Assembly (NCBI GenBank): GCA_009760855.2
Contig: WPIO01000060.1
Span: forward strand, 1,977,501 to 2,041,500
DNA length: 64,000 nucleotides
Direction: 5' to 3'
Origin: Cristatella mucedo
Lineage: Eukaryota > Bryozoa > Phylactolaemata > Cristatellidae
The notes beneath the pieces are model-generated. The model worked only from the letters and a program-made list of their open reading frames with translations, was not told where the DNA came from and did no database searches. Positions 48,193-61,039 of this stretch are shown piece by piece; within the stretch, counting starts at the first letter, position 1, and every line of letters begins with the position of its first letter. Position numbers and translations under genes: made by a program.

Positions 48193-48500
48193 CTTCTCTC
48201 CCTCTCCCTCTCTCTCACCCTCTCTCGCTCTCTTTCTCTCTCTCTCTCTCTCTTCCCTCTCTGTGTCTATGTCTTTCTCCATCTTTCTCCTTTTCTCTCT
48301 GTCTCTGTCTCTCTCTTTCAGTCAGTCTGTCTGTAAGTACATCGGCCTGTCGGTTCGTCTTTCGGTCTGTCTATCTTTCTGTCTCTCCCACCTCCCTATC
48401 CCAACTCCCCAAACCGCCTCCCTATCAAACCTCCCTTTCCCACCTCTATTTCCAAGCTTCTTTCCCACCTATCTCCACTTTTCATTCCCCATCTCTCCAC
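48193..48500. repeat. Pyrimidine-rich CT/CCT low-complexity tract
   Basis: Degenerate ctctccc and tctctgtctgt runs of about 300 bp. They keep open an artefactual 154-codon frame (48107-48571) rich in S, L, P and F. Confidence 0.95.
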
Positions 48501-49617
48501 CATTCCCTCTGTCTGTATTTATCCTACTTGCTCACTCTTTTCTACATAAGCAGCAAAACGTTTACCTTTAATTACGTGACAACCCTTTTGCATGCAAATC
48601 TGATCTCGCAAGATTTCAAGCAGGCAAGCCTGGGAGTAGATAAAGCACACGTGAGAAGGAATCAGAAGCTTTGGTGAAGATCTTTCCAGCCATGGTTAAT
48701 AAGTACCTAGACCTAGACCTAGTTTCGTAACCTAGAGATTCTTGTATTCATTGGAGTAACAGAGTCTTCAAGATTGCCAAAAATTGGCGAGCACGCTGAG
48801 CATAAAGCCACGGTTACTCTGCAAGAAAAGAACTCATTGGGTCCCCAGGGTTTTCCTTCGACAAAAAAGGTTGCAGGTGCTCGGTAGTATTTCCTACCAG
48901 CAGTAGACTAGCTTGCCCACAGCCGACTGCAGCACCTTGCAGCCTCTCTTTCTCTTCTTCACCAGTTCGAAGTCAAGTGATCATTAAAGACAAGAAACTT
49001 TATGTGCAGCAGAGAGCTTTTGCCATTGATTTTGTGGGCTTAAAAAACTGCCGAGCCACAAAATTCACCTGCAGCTGACGTACCTGGCCTACCTGGCCTA
49101 GGATGCATTAACCTCGATCTATCTATAGCCCGTGCAGCTTAAATTTGCAGACGCAGCAGCTTTAACAAACCTACTTAGCCACTTAGTCTTCGTCACTCAG
49201 CAATATATTGCAGAAATATCGCTGTTCAACCTTTTCTATGTGCAGATACCACAGAGTCGTGACCAGCTGCAAAGCCGATCGAAATAAATTCTGAGCAGCA
49301 GGTGAAAGGTAGTAGCACTGGGGAAGAGTGAGTGCATTGTAGTAACATGACAGAGAGGCATGCAACCAGTATGAGCATACCAACTAGTATCGTGCAGCAT
49401 GGCATGCAAGAAAGAAACGCACTGACATCAAGCAGGTACACAGCTGGAATGCAGCAGGAGCATTACATGTGGGATAGGGTTGGGACCACCCAAGGTGGGC
49501 TTGCAGCAGCAGAAGCTGCAGGACCACTGAAGTCAGGTTCTTGGTCCGAGCTCATGAGGTAAATAAATCGTCGGACTGCTTGCAGGGTCGGTAGCCCTTG
49601 TGGAGCTTTGTGCCTAA
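48501..49617. other. No gene recognised
   Basis: Short frames only, to 76 codons. A tiny tandem repeat (ctagacctagacctag) occurs near 48708. Nothing else recognisable. Confidence 0.5.
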
Positions 49618-49990
49618 GACAATAATAATATTAATAATGCATTTGATATAGCACCCTTGGAGAACTTAATTTCTATCTATGCACTTTATAACTTAATTTC
49701 TTTCTAAGCCCACTATGCTCACTGTAAAAGAAGCACAGTTGAATGGTTAGTGGCAGCATGTTCAATGAATAGCAAGAATATCATGGTTTAGGTGTGACTA
49801 ACAAAGAGTCAGCATGCAAGTATGGTTAATGGCAGCTTGCACAGTGTCAGCACCCATAACCACATAAAGGTCGAATCACAAGGATCCATGAAATGCTGTG
49901 ACGAATAGATGCATTGTACTGTCTTTTTTAAAGTAGTTAACTCAGGAGATGTCCTGCCGAAAGTCGGGAGTGATTTCCAGGCTTTCCATG
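49618..49990 (-). mobile_element. LINE A 3' end
   Basis: It has an (aat)n tail at 49618-49640 and hairpin words 'gagaacttaatttctatcta'. A local duplication of 'aacttaatttctttctaagc' inside the 3' hairpin region is not seen in other copies. The 3' UTR and C-terminal start follow, to 'ggctttccatgcatg'. Confidence 0.75.
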
Positions 49991-50139
49991 CATGTCGCTA
50001 GTGGCTGCCGACGTGACAGCTCTGTCGATCTGCATGAAGATACTTCAGATCGTGGTCTGCAATGAGAGTCTGATACAGATGGTTAGCCTTATGCTAGAGC
50101 CACCAGTCAACATTACCCGGCTGGGCAATGACACTTTGT

Positions 50140-50228
50140 AACTCTTTATATTTATATTTATATTTATTTATTATTTATATTTATTTATATTTATATTTAT
50201 ATTTATTATTATTTATATTTATTTTTAA
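50140..50228. repeat. (TTTATA)n-type microsatellite
   Basis: Imperfect tandem ttatatttatat hexamers with some ttatta units. It lies immediately before the LINE A fragment at the left edge of duplication copy 2. Confidence 0.95.
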
Positions 50229-50231
50229 TGA

Positions 50232-50668
50232 CACCAGCTTCTCGGAATCCAAGAGTTTACCAATACCTTGTATGAACCTCAAATCCTTAGGAGACCATTC
50301 ATTTAACTCGTCTGCTCTCCAAGCATGGAACTCACTTCCGGCTTGCGTCCCAACATATCCTGACCTTGACCACATTGAAAAAAAACTTTACAATGGTCTT
50401 ATAAAATAAAAGCATTTAGTTGGTCCCTGGGATTCTTCCTTCACGTGCTTATGTGGGCTGACACAGTGCATGCTGCCGCTAACCACATTTGCATGCTGAC
50501 CCTGTGCATGTCACCCCTAACCATGTTGATCATGTTGTTGGTTTGTCAAGCATGATATTACTCACCATCCAATTGCATTTCCCTTTGCAGGAAATTTAAA
50601 GCACCTAGAAAGAGATTGAGATTGCAGAGGGAATTTTATTAAGTGTATTAGTAATATTATTATTGCCT
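50232..50668 (+). mobile_element. LINE A 3' end at left edge of duplication copy 2
   Basis: It runs from 'accagcttctcggaatcc' through 'ggagaccattcatttaactc', the 3' UTR and hairpin to the tail at 50650-50668. It is the counterpart of 8300-8808 and is followed by the same block. Confidence 0.82.
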
Positions 50669-52340
50669 TCCTGCTCACTCACTCACACGCAGCCATTCCT
50701 TTATAATGTGTGTTTTAGTGGCATTGCCCTGTCTTTTGAATCAAATCGCCTAGACCCACATCCAACTATTTTTAATGCCTTGGAGACCAAATCTTTGCTC
50801 CTAAACTATGATGCTCCCTACCACCTGACTTCACGGCATCTGGTAGGATGGCATTAAAAAAATGCTACCAGTGGACCTGTTGATCTCAGCATTTGTTCGG
50901 TCTGCTGGAATGTGCTAGCAAGCATGATTGTGCAGGCTGCAAGTGTATTTTCATCAACCATCACTTGGCATGGCTCGATTTATTGCATATTCATATTACC
51001 TAAAAAAGATTTAGGTCTTGGTGCATTGCATTACAAATGTTTGTAGTTACTTCCAAATGTATTACTTGTATCATAATTATTAATAGCTGGGCCAGTATAT
51101 GCATTTGATCCAGCAAGCTGCCATCGTTTGATGGGTTGCCAAGACGACAAAGAGTCACAATCTGCTGCCGACCTATGACAGAAACTATTGTCAGATCTAT
51201 AACACCATCTGTTGTTAATGCCAAGCTTTTAGGAAGTCTAACAATCTTGTTTTAATTGTTGAGGAAATCGAACCCATGTGCAGCCTAGTTTATCTGCTAC
51301 TTTCAGACATGTTTCGAACCTGTGTGCTGTAATTGTTGGCATTACAGGCAAACTTAACCTGCAGCTTTGTCCAACTCTCATTGAGCTTTGAGATGGTCCC
51401 ACTGTACGACTCTCTGATTGCCAAAGTGAGGCCCTCCAAGTATGTGCTGGCCAGGGTAGCGAATGCCCAGGATTTGTGGCTGCTGTGGTTGCTTGATCAC
51501 GTTGAAGAGTTTTCACGGCTGATTTTCACTCTGGGCTTTTTTCTTTGAGATTTTGCTTGAGCCACCGTGCTGGGACTGCCTTTGCGCTCCACCCTGTTCG
51601 TGTCAATACAGCATCGCATGTCACAGCTTTATGCCCCACCGTGTCTCAGCGTCGTGTCACAGCAGTTGACACTAGAGTCGGCAAATCGCCAATAGCTCGG
51701 AAAGGTTGAACGATGGTACCCACTTGAGCAGTGCTGGTATGCCTCTGCATATTCGAACTGTCTCTCTTACCTGCAGCTCCGCGCGCAGCATTCACAGTAC
51801 GGGCTGGGGAAAGCAAGGGCAATACTAACAAGCACAAGCTACCGTAGACCTGTCGAGGTGCACAGCCTGATCGCAGCTCACAGGCCGAACCAAATAGGGC
51901 CACATTGTATGGCAGCTGTTGCTTGCCATCTACTCGTAAGTGCATGTATACAGCCCTCGAGGAGCACATGCTCCTTACCACTTGATATCAAGCTAATAGT
52001 GATTTCAGCCTCACTTGGCTAGAGAAGCTCCGACTGGTGAATGCACCCTGGGAAATGAAGCACCGCTGGCACTCTTTCCAGCAAGCTACTTCTGCTTCTT
52101 TGTTCCTGCGGCCAGTCACAGCTAGGTAACTATGCTATCCTCGCCAGTCGGGTGTAGGGAAACTTTTGACCGGGAAGTAACCGGCGGATGCACAATGAGG
52201 GACTTGGTTTCGCAGACGTGGCTTCCTCTTCAATAGGAGCAGGGGAATGGCCGTCGAAGTCGTCTCCTGCGGCGCGAGGCAGTTGCGACAGATGCAGCCA
52301 AGATTCAGATGCCAGAAAACTGTAAAGTGATAGTTTTCAA
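50669..52340 (+). repeat. Segmental duplication block, copy 2 (uninterrupted)
   Basis: This 1.67-kb block aligns with 8809-9105 plus 12591-13904 and lacks the LINE B found between those parts, so it shows the ancestral empty site near 50970. Shared words include 'gagaagctccgactggtgaa', 'ctacttctgcttctttgttc', 'tcctcgccagtcgggtgtag' and 'gggacttggtttcgcagacg'. The minus frame with HKSWAFAT and YLEGLTLAI near 51380-51480 parallels copy 1 but is closed by a stop just upstream. It runs directly into array II. Confidence 0.82.
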
Positions 52341-55300
52341 GTCGAACGATGAGAGTTTCTGACGGTACTTGTCACTGTTATATCTGCTATGGATCTTTTT
52401 ATACTTTTCATTATATTATATCTTCAATTGTCGCATTTAACGTTAACAATGACGTGTTTCGTTAAAGACAAACCAGTGTAGTCAGCAGGTGATTAGAGAT
52501 GCTAGCGGTTCGACTGTGTGAAGGCGAGAGGTAGCTTCCTCAGACTGCTGTGAGGTTTGAACAGTTTGCACACTCGTCCCTGAACTCACCACACCAGTGT
52601 CAGTCTCTCCTGCCTGTCAGGTGAAAAGCATGTGTGCTCTAACTCTCAGGCAGCTAAGCAGCCCGGCTCTGAGTGTAATGGTCGATCGACTAGTATTTCT
52701 GGAGGCAGAGACGCTGGGAATTCGTTAGATTCTTGTTGAGCAAGCGAGATGAGGTCTGACAGTGGATGCCCAGGTGGACAGAATACTGATTGGATTCCTC
52801 TCTCTCGCTCGGTAGCCCCCACACCCCCTCACTGGGTGGCTATTCTTCCTCAGCTCCTGGGTGTGCCTTTCCTGTCGCCTCTCCTGTCGCCTTTCCTGTC
52901 GCCTTTCGCCCAGCCCCTATAATCCCACCGTTCATTTCAAGGAAACTGGAACCCGTAGTAGCGACCGAGCTTAACTCGAGTAACAAATTTTCAAACTTAG
53001 CACATAGATTCCAGTCGGATTCTAGATCTCATGACTCCACCGAGTCAGCAGCCGCCCTGTGAGTGTGTAACGATGATATGATCTCCAGGATCAGAATCTC
53101 CGGGATACCAGACTGAGCTTGCACGCTCACATTGTGGCGATGTTTGAACCGTTTGCCATGTTTGTTGCCTAAACAATGTCTTTGCCTTGCACTTGTTCAA
53201 CGTGCCAGCTTGTCAATTAATAAGCTTATGTGCCCTGTCTCACAGATGGATTAGCTGCACAGCTATCTTAATGAATATAACACATCCTACAGAAAACTCT
53301 CTGAAAACTCGTCCTTTCAAATCAAGAATGGTCTAATGGTCAGTGGTAGTAATTATAGTGGTGATATTAGATGTCTTCGTCGTCATGATTGTCGTTGCCC
53401 ACTTAGTCCACGTTGTAGGCTCCTAAAATCCTGCTTCTTCCTTTCGTGGGTCTGAGCACTCCCCATGCATGCAAAAAAGCTTCAGCTCAAAAACTGCAAC
53501 TATCGTCGCCTCCAGTACGAGGCGGTCACTACAATAGTAGCAGAGATTCAGACAAGAGATGTCCAACCACAAGCTGCCCCAGTAGAATAAGTAGTCTATC
53601 CGAAGGTCACCACTGTTGTATGCACCATATCTCTACTTATACATTTCAGCATTGCTTAAAAGGTAGCTTTTTCATCGTCAATCGTGACCTTTGTTGCTAT
53701 GGATAGAACAGTGTAGTTAGCAGGTGATGTCGTACGCCTGGGGTTCGGCAGGGAGAAGGAGAGGGAGACCATTCTCACAAAATGGCGATGTTCGAACCAT
53801 TTGAAATGTTTCTTGCCTAAACAATGTCTGCTGCATGCATTTGTTTTTCGTGCATGCCTGTCAATACATAAGCTAGTGTGCCCTGTCTCACAGGTGTCTT
53901 CACAGAACAGCTAGCAAAGTAATAAAAGGGCATCCTACAGAGAACTCTCAGAAATCTCGTTCTTCCGAATCAAGAACGATCTAATGGTCAGTCGTAGTAA
54001 TTATGGCAGTGATTTTAGATGTTATCGTCGTCTTGATTGTCGTTGCCCACGTTGTCGACGTTTAAAATGCCTTAGATCCAGCTTCTTCCTTTCATGGCTG
54101 AGAACTATCGTACTGCACGGCCGAAAGCTGCAGTTCAAAAACTGCAGCTATCGTCACCTCCAGCTTGAGGCAGTCACTACAATGGTAGCAAAGATTCAGA
54201 CAAGAGAAGTCCAACCACAAGCTGCCCCAGTAGAATAAATAGCTTATCCTAAGGGCACCACTGTTGTATACACCATGTCTCTACTTATACGTTTCAGCAT
54301 TCCTTCAAAGGTAGCTTTTTCATTGTCAACCGTGACCTTTTTGTTATGAAGAGAACAGTGTAGTTAGCAGGTGAGGTCGTATGCCTGCGGTTAGGCAGTG
54401 ATAAGGAGAGGAAGTGCATTCTCAAAATATAGCGATGTTCGAATCGTTTTTAAATGTTTCTTGCCTGAACAATGTCTTTACCAAGCATTTGTTTTTCGTG
54501 CAGGCCTCTCAATACATGAGCTAGTGTGCCCTGTCTCACAGGCAGCTTCGCTTACCGGCACGAAATGTAATGATAAGGCATCCTAAAGAGAACTGTCAGA
54601 AATCTCGTTCTTCCGAATCAAGAACGGTCCAATGGTCAGTCGTAGTAATTATGGTGGTGATATTAGATGTTTTCGTCGTCATGATTGTCGTCGCCCACGT
54701 TGTCGACGTTTTATATGCCTTCAATCCAGCTTCTTCCTTTCATGGTTGAGATCAATCGTACTGCATGGCCGAATGCTACAGCTCAAAAACTGCAGCTATT
54801 GTCTCCTCCAGCAGGAGGCGGTCACTACAATAGCAGCAGAGATTCAGACAATAGAAGTCTAAACGCAAGCTGTTAAAGTAGAATAAATAGATTTTTTTCG
54901 AAGGGGACCACTGTTGTATGCACCATGTCTCTACTTATACACTTCTGCTTTCATCCAAAGGTAGATTTTTTTTATCGTCAACCGTGATCTTCTTTGGTTA
55001 GGAAGAGAATGGTGTAGTTAGCAGGTGATTTCGCATGCCTGCGGTTTGGCAGTAGGGAAAAGAGGACGAGCATTCTCACAATATGGCGATGTTCGAACCG
55101 TCTGAATTGTTTCTTGAATATAGAATGTATTCGATATGCATTCGTTTTTTGTGTATGCCAGTCAATACATAAGCTAGTGTGCCCTGTCTCACAGGTTGCT
55201 TCGCAGAACGACTAGAATGGTAATAATAACGCATCCTACAGAAAACTCTTACATATCTCGTTTTCCCACATCAAGGATTGTCTAGTTATCAGTCGTAGTA

Positions 55301-58300
55301 ATTATGGTAGTGATATTATATGTTTTCGTTGTCGTGATTGCAGTCGCCCACGTTGTCGACGTTTAAAATGCCTTAAATCCAGCTTCTTCCTATCATGGCC
55401 GAGAGCTATGATACTGCAAGGCTGAAAGGTTTAGTTTAGCAACTGCAGCTAACGTCTCCTCCAGCACAAAGCGGTCACTACAATAGCAGCAGAGATTCAC
55501 ACAAGACAAGTCCGACCACAAAGCTACCAAAGTTGAATGAATGGTTTTTCCGAAGGGCACCACAGTTGTACACAACATTTCTCTACTTATGAATTTCAGC
55601 ATTCCTCCAAAGGAAGCTTCTTCATCGTCAACTAAGACCTTTTTTATGAATAGAACTGTGTAGTTTGCAGGTGATGTCGTATGCCTGCGGTTCAGCAGTG
55701 ATAAGGAGAGGAAGTGCATTCTCAAAATATGGTGACGTTCGAAGCGTTTTTAAAAGTTTCTTACCTAAACAATGTCTTCGACTAGCATTCGTTTTCGTGC
55801 ACGACTGTCAATACATAAGCTAGTGTGCCCTGTCTCACCAGTGGCATCAAAAAACAGCTTGCATAGTAATATTAAGGCTTCCTACAGAAAACTCTCAGAA
55901 GTCTCGTTTTTCCAAATTAAGAATGGTCTAATGGTAAGTCGTAGTAATTAAGGCGGTGTATTAGATATTTTCGTCGTCGTGATTGTCGTTGCCCATGTTG
56001 CCGATGCTTTATATGCCTTTGATCCAGCTTCTTCCTTTCATGGCTGAGAGCTATAATAATGCATGGCCGAAAGCTTCAGTTAAAAAACGGCAGACATTCT
56101 CTCCTCCAGTACGAGGCAGCCACTACAAAAGCAGCAGAGATTCGGAGAAGAGAAGTCTAACCACAAGCGGCCAAAGTAGAGTAAATAGCTTATCCGAAAT
56201 GCAGCACTGTTGTATACACCCTGTAGCTACTTATACATTTTATCATGCCTCCAAAGGTTGATTTTTCATCGCCAATCGTGACCTTTGTTGCTATGGATAG
56301 AACAGTGTAGTTAGCAGGTGATGTCGTACGCCTGCGGTTCGGCAGGGAGAAGGAGAGGGAGTGCATTCTCACAATATGGCGATGTTCGAACCGTTTAAAA
56401 TGTTTCTTGCCTAAACAATGTCTGATGCATGCATTTGTTTTTCGTGCATGCCTGTCAATACATAAGCTAGTGTGCCCTGTCTCACAGGTGGCTTCACAGA
56501 ACAGCTAGCAAAGTAATAAAAGGGCATCCTACAGAGAACTCTCAGAAATCTCGTTCTTCCGAATCAAGAACGATCTAATGGTCAGTCGTAGTAATTATGG
56601 TGGTGATATTAGATGTTATCGTCGTCGTGATTGTCGTTGCCCACGTTGTCGACGTTTAAAATGCCTTAGATTCAGCTTCTTCCTTACATGTCTGAGAGCA
56701 ATCGTACTACATGGCCGTAAGGTTTGGTTCAAAAACCGCAGCTATCGTCACCTTCAGCATGAGGCGGTCATTACACTAGCAGCAGAGATTTAGACAAGAG
56801 AAGTCGACCACAAGCGGCCAAAGTGAAATAAATAGCTTATCCGAAGGGTACAACTGTTATATTCACCACGTCTCTACTTATTAATTTCAGCATTCCTCCA
56901 AGGTAGCTTTTTCATTTCCAACCGTGACCTTTTTTGTTATGAATAGAACGATAAAGTTAGCAGGTGATGTCATATGCCTGTGGTCCAGCAGTGGGGAGTA
57001 GAGGAAGAGCATTCTGACAATATGGCGACGTTCGAACAGTTTGAAATGTTTCTTGCCTGGACAATGTCTTCGACAGGCATCTGCTTTTCGTGCACGTCTG
57101 TCAATGCATAAGCAGGTGTGCCTTGTCTCACAGGTGGCTTGGCTGAACGGCTTGCATAGTAATAATAAGGCATCCTTCAGAGAACTATCAGAAATCTCAT
57201 TCTTCCACATCAAGCATGGTCGAATTGTCAGTCTTGGTAATTATGGTTTTGATATTAGATGTGTTTGTCGTCATGATTGTCGTCGCCCAAGCTGTCGACG
57301 TTTTATATGCCTTAAATCCAGCTTCTTCATGCAACGGTTGAGAGCAATCGTACTGCATGGCCGAATGCTTCAGCTCAAAAACTGCAGCTATTGTCTCCTC
57401 CAGCAGGAGGCGGTCACTACCACTGCAGCAGAAAATCATGCTGGAGAAGTCCAACAAAAATCTGCCAAAGCAGAGTAAATAGTTTATCCGAAGAGCACCA
57501 CTGTTGGATACACCTTGTCTCGACTTATGGATTTCAGCATTTTTCCAAAGGTAGCTTTTACGTCGTCAACCCTGACCTCTTTTATTATGAATAGAAAGAT
57601 GAAGTTAGCAGGTGATGTCATAAGCCTGCGCTTCAGCAGTGGGGAGAAGAGCAAGAGCATTCTCACAATATGGCGATGTTCGAACCGCTTGAAATGTGTC
57701 ATGACTGAAAATAGTATTTGAAATGCCCATGTTTTTTGTGTACGCCTGTCAATACAGAATCTAGTGTGCCCTGTCTCACAGGTGGCTTCACTGAGCAGCT
57801 AGCATGGTAATATTAAGGCGTCTTACAGAGAACTCTCAAAAATCTCGTTCTTCCACGTCAAACTTGGTCTAAGTATCAGTCGCAGTAATTATAGTTGTGA
57901 TATTAGATGTTTTGGTTGTTGTGATCGTCATTGCCCACGTTTTTGATATTTAATATGCCTTAGATCCAGCTTCTTCCTTTCATGGTTGAGAGCAATCGAA
58001 CTGCATGGCCGAATGCTCCGGCTCAAAAACTGCAGCTATCGTCTCCCCCAGCAGAATGCGGTCACTACAATAGCAGCAGATATTCAGACACGAGAAGTCC
58101 AACCACAAGCTTACAAAGTGCAATAAATAGTTTATCCGAAGGCTCCACTGTTGTATACACTATGTCTTTTCCTATGCATTTCAGCATTCCTCCCAAGGTA
58201 GCTTCTTCATAGTCAACCATGACCATTTTTGTTATGAATAGAAAGGTGTAGGTAACTGGCGATGTCACATATCTGCGGTTCGGAAGTGAGAAGGAGAGGA

Positions 58301-58810
58301 TGACCATTATTACAATATGGCGATGTTCGAAACGTTTGAAATTTTTCTCGCCTGAACAATGTCTTCGACATGCATTTGTTTTTTGGGCACGCCTGTCAAT
58401 ACAGAGGCTAGTGACCCCTGTCTCACAGGCAGATTCACTGAACGGCCAGCATAGTAATAATAAGGCATCTTACAGAGAAGTCAGAAATCTTGTTCTTCCT
58501 CATCAAAAATGGTCTAATCATCAGTCCTAGTAATTATGGTGGTGATATTAGATATTTTTGTCGTCGTGATTATCGTTGCCCATGTTGTCGACGTTTTATA
58601 TCCCTTTGATCCAGCTTCTTCCTTTCATTGCTGAGAGCTTCGTAGAGCAGTCGTACTGCAAAGCCGAATGCTTCAGCTTAAAAACTGCTGCTATAGTCTC
58701 CTCCAGCACGATGCGGTCACTATAAAAAGCAGCAGAGATTGTGACAAGAGAAGTTCGACCACAAGCTGCCCCAGCAGAATATATAGTTTATCCAAGGGGC
58801 ACTACTTTTG
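52341..58810 (+). repeat. Tandem array II of 647-bp satellite-like units
   Basis: The anchor 'tagttagcaggtgatgtc' or a close variant falls at 53714, 54361, 55015, 55661, 56308, 56954, 57602 and 58249. The spacings are 647, 654, 646, 647, 646, 648 and 647 bp, a very regular head-to-tail repeat. The array-I-like first unit at 52341-52685 is cut by a LINE fragment, and the repeat resumes near 53110. Units share 'gtgccctgtctcacaggtgg', 'catcctacagagaactctca', 'gatccagcttcttcctttca' and 'gcagcagagattcagacaag'. The regularity contrasts with array I and implies recent local amplification or homogenisation. Confidence 0.95.
52686..53110 (+). mobile_element. LINE A-like RT fragment inside array II
   Basis: A 90-codon frame (52790-53062) contains KLEPVVATELN and FQSDSRSHDSTESAAAL. 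These match the RT start region of LINE A (ERVVADHLN, FQSGFRANHSTELALL). No 3' end is present, so it arrived by rearrangement or lost its end. A short cctgtcgccttt repeat (about three and a half units) lies at 52869-52912. Confidence 0.65.
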
Positions 58811-59439
58811 TATCCACCTTATTATGTCATTAATATTATAATTTGTCACCAATTGCTAGTAGCTAGCCATCATATTCGGAAGAATATACGGTGTGGTACG
58901 AGTTGATTTAGCAAAAATTCGGTCTGAGCCCTGCAGTCACAAAGCAGCTCACACTCCATAAAAAATTTGCCATATCAATGAAAGTACAAGCCATTTGCAC
59001 TTTGTAACTCGCATACGCGAGTGCCTTCACGTAGTCCCTCTCCTTCAACCGGTACGCCTATTTTAGGTTACGAAAACGTTTGGTGTTCAACTTTTCAGTG
59101 TCTAGGGGGCCGTCATCGTGCCTGTCGCCTTAACAGTCCAAATGGCCGATGCATTCGCCTGAGCATGTCAAAGTCTAGCTGTAAGAATACTAAACGTGCG
59201 TTCACAAACTATATTCACGGTAAAATATGTGCTACGAAGGTTTCCCAGCATTTGGAAATAGAGGCTAGCTAAATCCAAAGCTTCCTTTTTATAGCTTCAG
59301 AAAAAAGCAGCTGCTATCACCACCACCTGAACAAGTCGAACGATGTCTTGTCGTGGCAGGTCTATGTGACGAAGTCGTTTTTCCTCCCTTTCGATCCAGC
59401 TCCTTGTCAAAAGGGAATGCCATTATAGAATCGACCATC
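58811..59439. other. No gene recognised
   Basis: An 83-codon plus frame (59021-59272) has no recognisable motif. The sequence is not part of the array and does not match the corresponding region of duplication copy 1. Confidence 0.5.
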
Positions 59440-60110
59440 TACGACGCGATATACTTATCTAAACAAGCACGACTTTTAGCTATTGTATGTATCTGAAAGT
59501 AGGCAGACTTGATTGTGGAGGTGATGTGGTCGTCTAACGAGATGTCATTTTTGAACATGACACATAGATTTCCAGCTGATTCAACAAGACATGTGCCGGC
59601 AGAGCCAATTTTGAGCTTTAGCTTTTCCAATTTCTGTGGTACACTGGGTTTACCCATTGCCAATTAGTTAATTTTAACCATCGCTTAGTTTAAGAAAAAT
59701 TGCTGCCTTTCATCTGCCGATGTCATCAATACATGCAGCCAGGGAGATGAGACAATTCGTTTTGCTCGATTGCTGGAAGTGATCAAAGCAAACCAACAAC
59801 TGAGTGTCAACCTCATACCAGTGAAAGCCTAGATAGTTCCTTGCTGTCACATCAGCAATAGGGAGCGTATAAACAGCGAAAAGTACCGGACCTAGCACAG
59901 AGCCCCGAGGTAAGCCATATTTCAGATGTACCTAGGATGATCTTTGTCCAATCACGTCAGTACTCTATAGTCAACCGCTGAGATAGGACCTTGACCAATG
60001 CAGAGGAGTGCCAGTAATGCCCAGGTGAGATGAGAGGCGCTCGAGAAGAACTTTTTGATCGTTAGTATCAAACGCTGCCGAAAGATCAAAAAAAACAAGC
60101 CGAGATACTC
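59440..60110 (-). mobile_element. LINE A RT fragment
   Basis: On the minus strand it covers the RT palm from the motif A region (near 60080) through LGPVLFAVYTLPIADVT (ORF piece 59710-59898) to the thumb. The YADD motif reads YEVD in FHWYEVDTQL near 59800-59830, so catalytic residues are lost. It has no 3' end of its own. Confidence 0.75.
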
Positions 60111-60124
60111 ACAATCACATATCG

Positions 60125-60600
60125 GACGAGTCACGTGGTCTTAGTTAATGCTGCCATTAGTAGGTGCGCTTTTAGTTCCTTTTTAAACGTAATCCCGTCA
60201 GAAGATATCATGGTGCAAATCAGGAGTGAGTTTTATGTTTTGGGAGCATACGAACTACAGGCACGGTTTCCAAAGGATTTGAGGAGTGTACAATGTATGG
60301 GTAAACAGTTTCCAAAATGCGGGTGGTACGAAGCTTGGCATGGTGGAGGATTAGATCTGATAGGTTGCCTAGAGCCAAAGCATGAAAGGACGTACAAGTG
60401 TGAGACAAACCCTTAAAGTCGATCGTTGTTTGACCGGTATTCTAATAAGGTCGGCAAGAATTAGTTTAATGGGGCATGTGGCAAGCTTATGACAGACAAA
60501 CCTAGCTGCAAAGTTGTTCACCCTATTGAAGAGCCCAATTGCACATGCCACTAGGCCAGGAAGCAATAAGTTACGTAAGCCCACACGGGATGTCGCTAAG
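60125..60600 (-). mobile_element. LINE A C-terminal and 3' UTR fragment
   Basis: It begins within the 3' UTR (ttagttaatgctgccattag) and runs through 'gtgcgcttttagttcc' and 'gggagcatacgaactacagg' to 'gcacatgccactaggccagg'. It lacks the terminal hairpin and tail. Its order relative to 59440-60110 is wrong for one element, so two copies are present. Confidence 0.7.
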
Positions 60601-60774
60601 ACTGCTGATCATCTAGGTCAGCCACACTTGACCTGTGGGTGGCGACCTGTTTTGGGGTCAAACGACCTTTTCGTGGAGACTGCCTAAGACCACCAAAAAA
60701 CCGGCTTTCCTCATTTTGCACACTATTTCTTATGTTTTGAGATCACCATAACACGAGGAACTGTATTAAATACC

Positions 60775-60980
60775 TTACGCTTGCTTACACTGTGCATGCT
60801 GCTACTAACAACACTAGCATGATGACCCCGTAATACAACCCCTAAAAATATTATATTCGTTGCTTACCAAGCATGATATTACTCACATATTGCAGCAAAT
60901 GTAAGGCGCCTATAAAGAGATTGACTGCTCTGCAGGGACTTCATCAAGTGCAATATTATTATTGTTATTTTTATTACAGA
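60775..60980 (+). mobile_element. LINE A 3' end
   Basis: Terminal 200 bases: 'cactgtgcatgctgctactaa', 'gcagcaaatgtaaggcgcc', the agagattgactgctct hairpin, 'acttcatcaagtgcaatatta' and the ATT tail. Confidence 0.8.
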
Positions 60981-61039
60981 GGTTGCTGCATCTCGGATTT
61001 AAGAACCACTAATCTAGGTATGCTTTTTGATTGGCAGAA

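Noticed and set aside
48107-48571. 154-codon plus frame as a gene
   Set aside because: It is a translation of the pyrimidine-rich low-complexity tract; composition is almost only S, L, P, F.
53984-57478. Cys/Arg-rich ORFs of 60-145 codons in array II units (RCRRPRCRR-like)
   Set aside because: The frame is open in only some units, ends at varied stops and is absent from array I; it is a by-product of conserved repeat DNA.
52341-58810. CRISPR or rDNA spacer array
   Set aside because: Units of 647 bp without unique spacers, in animal-type DNA; no rRNA-like sequence nearby.
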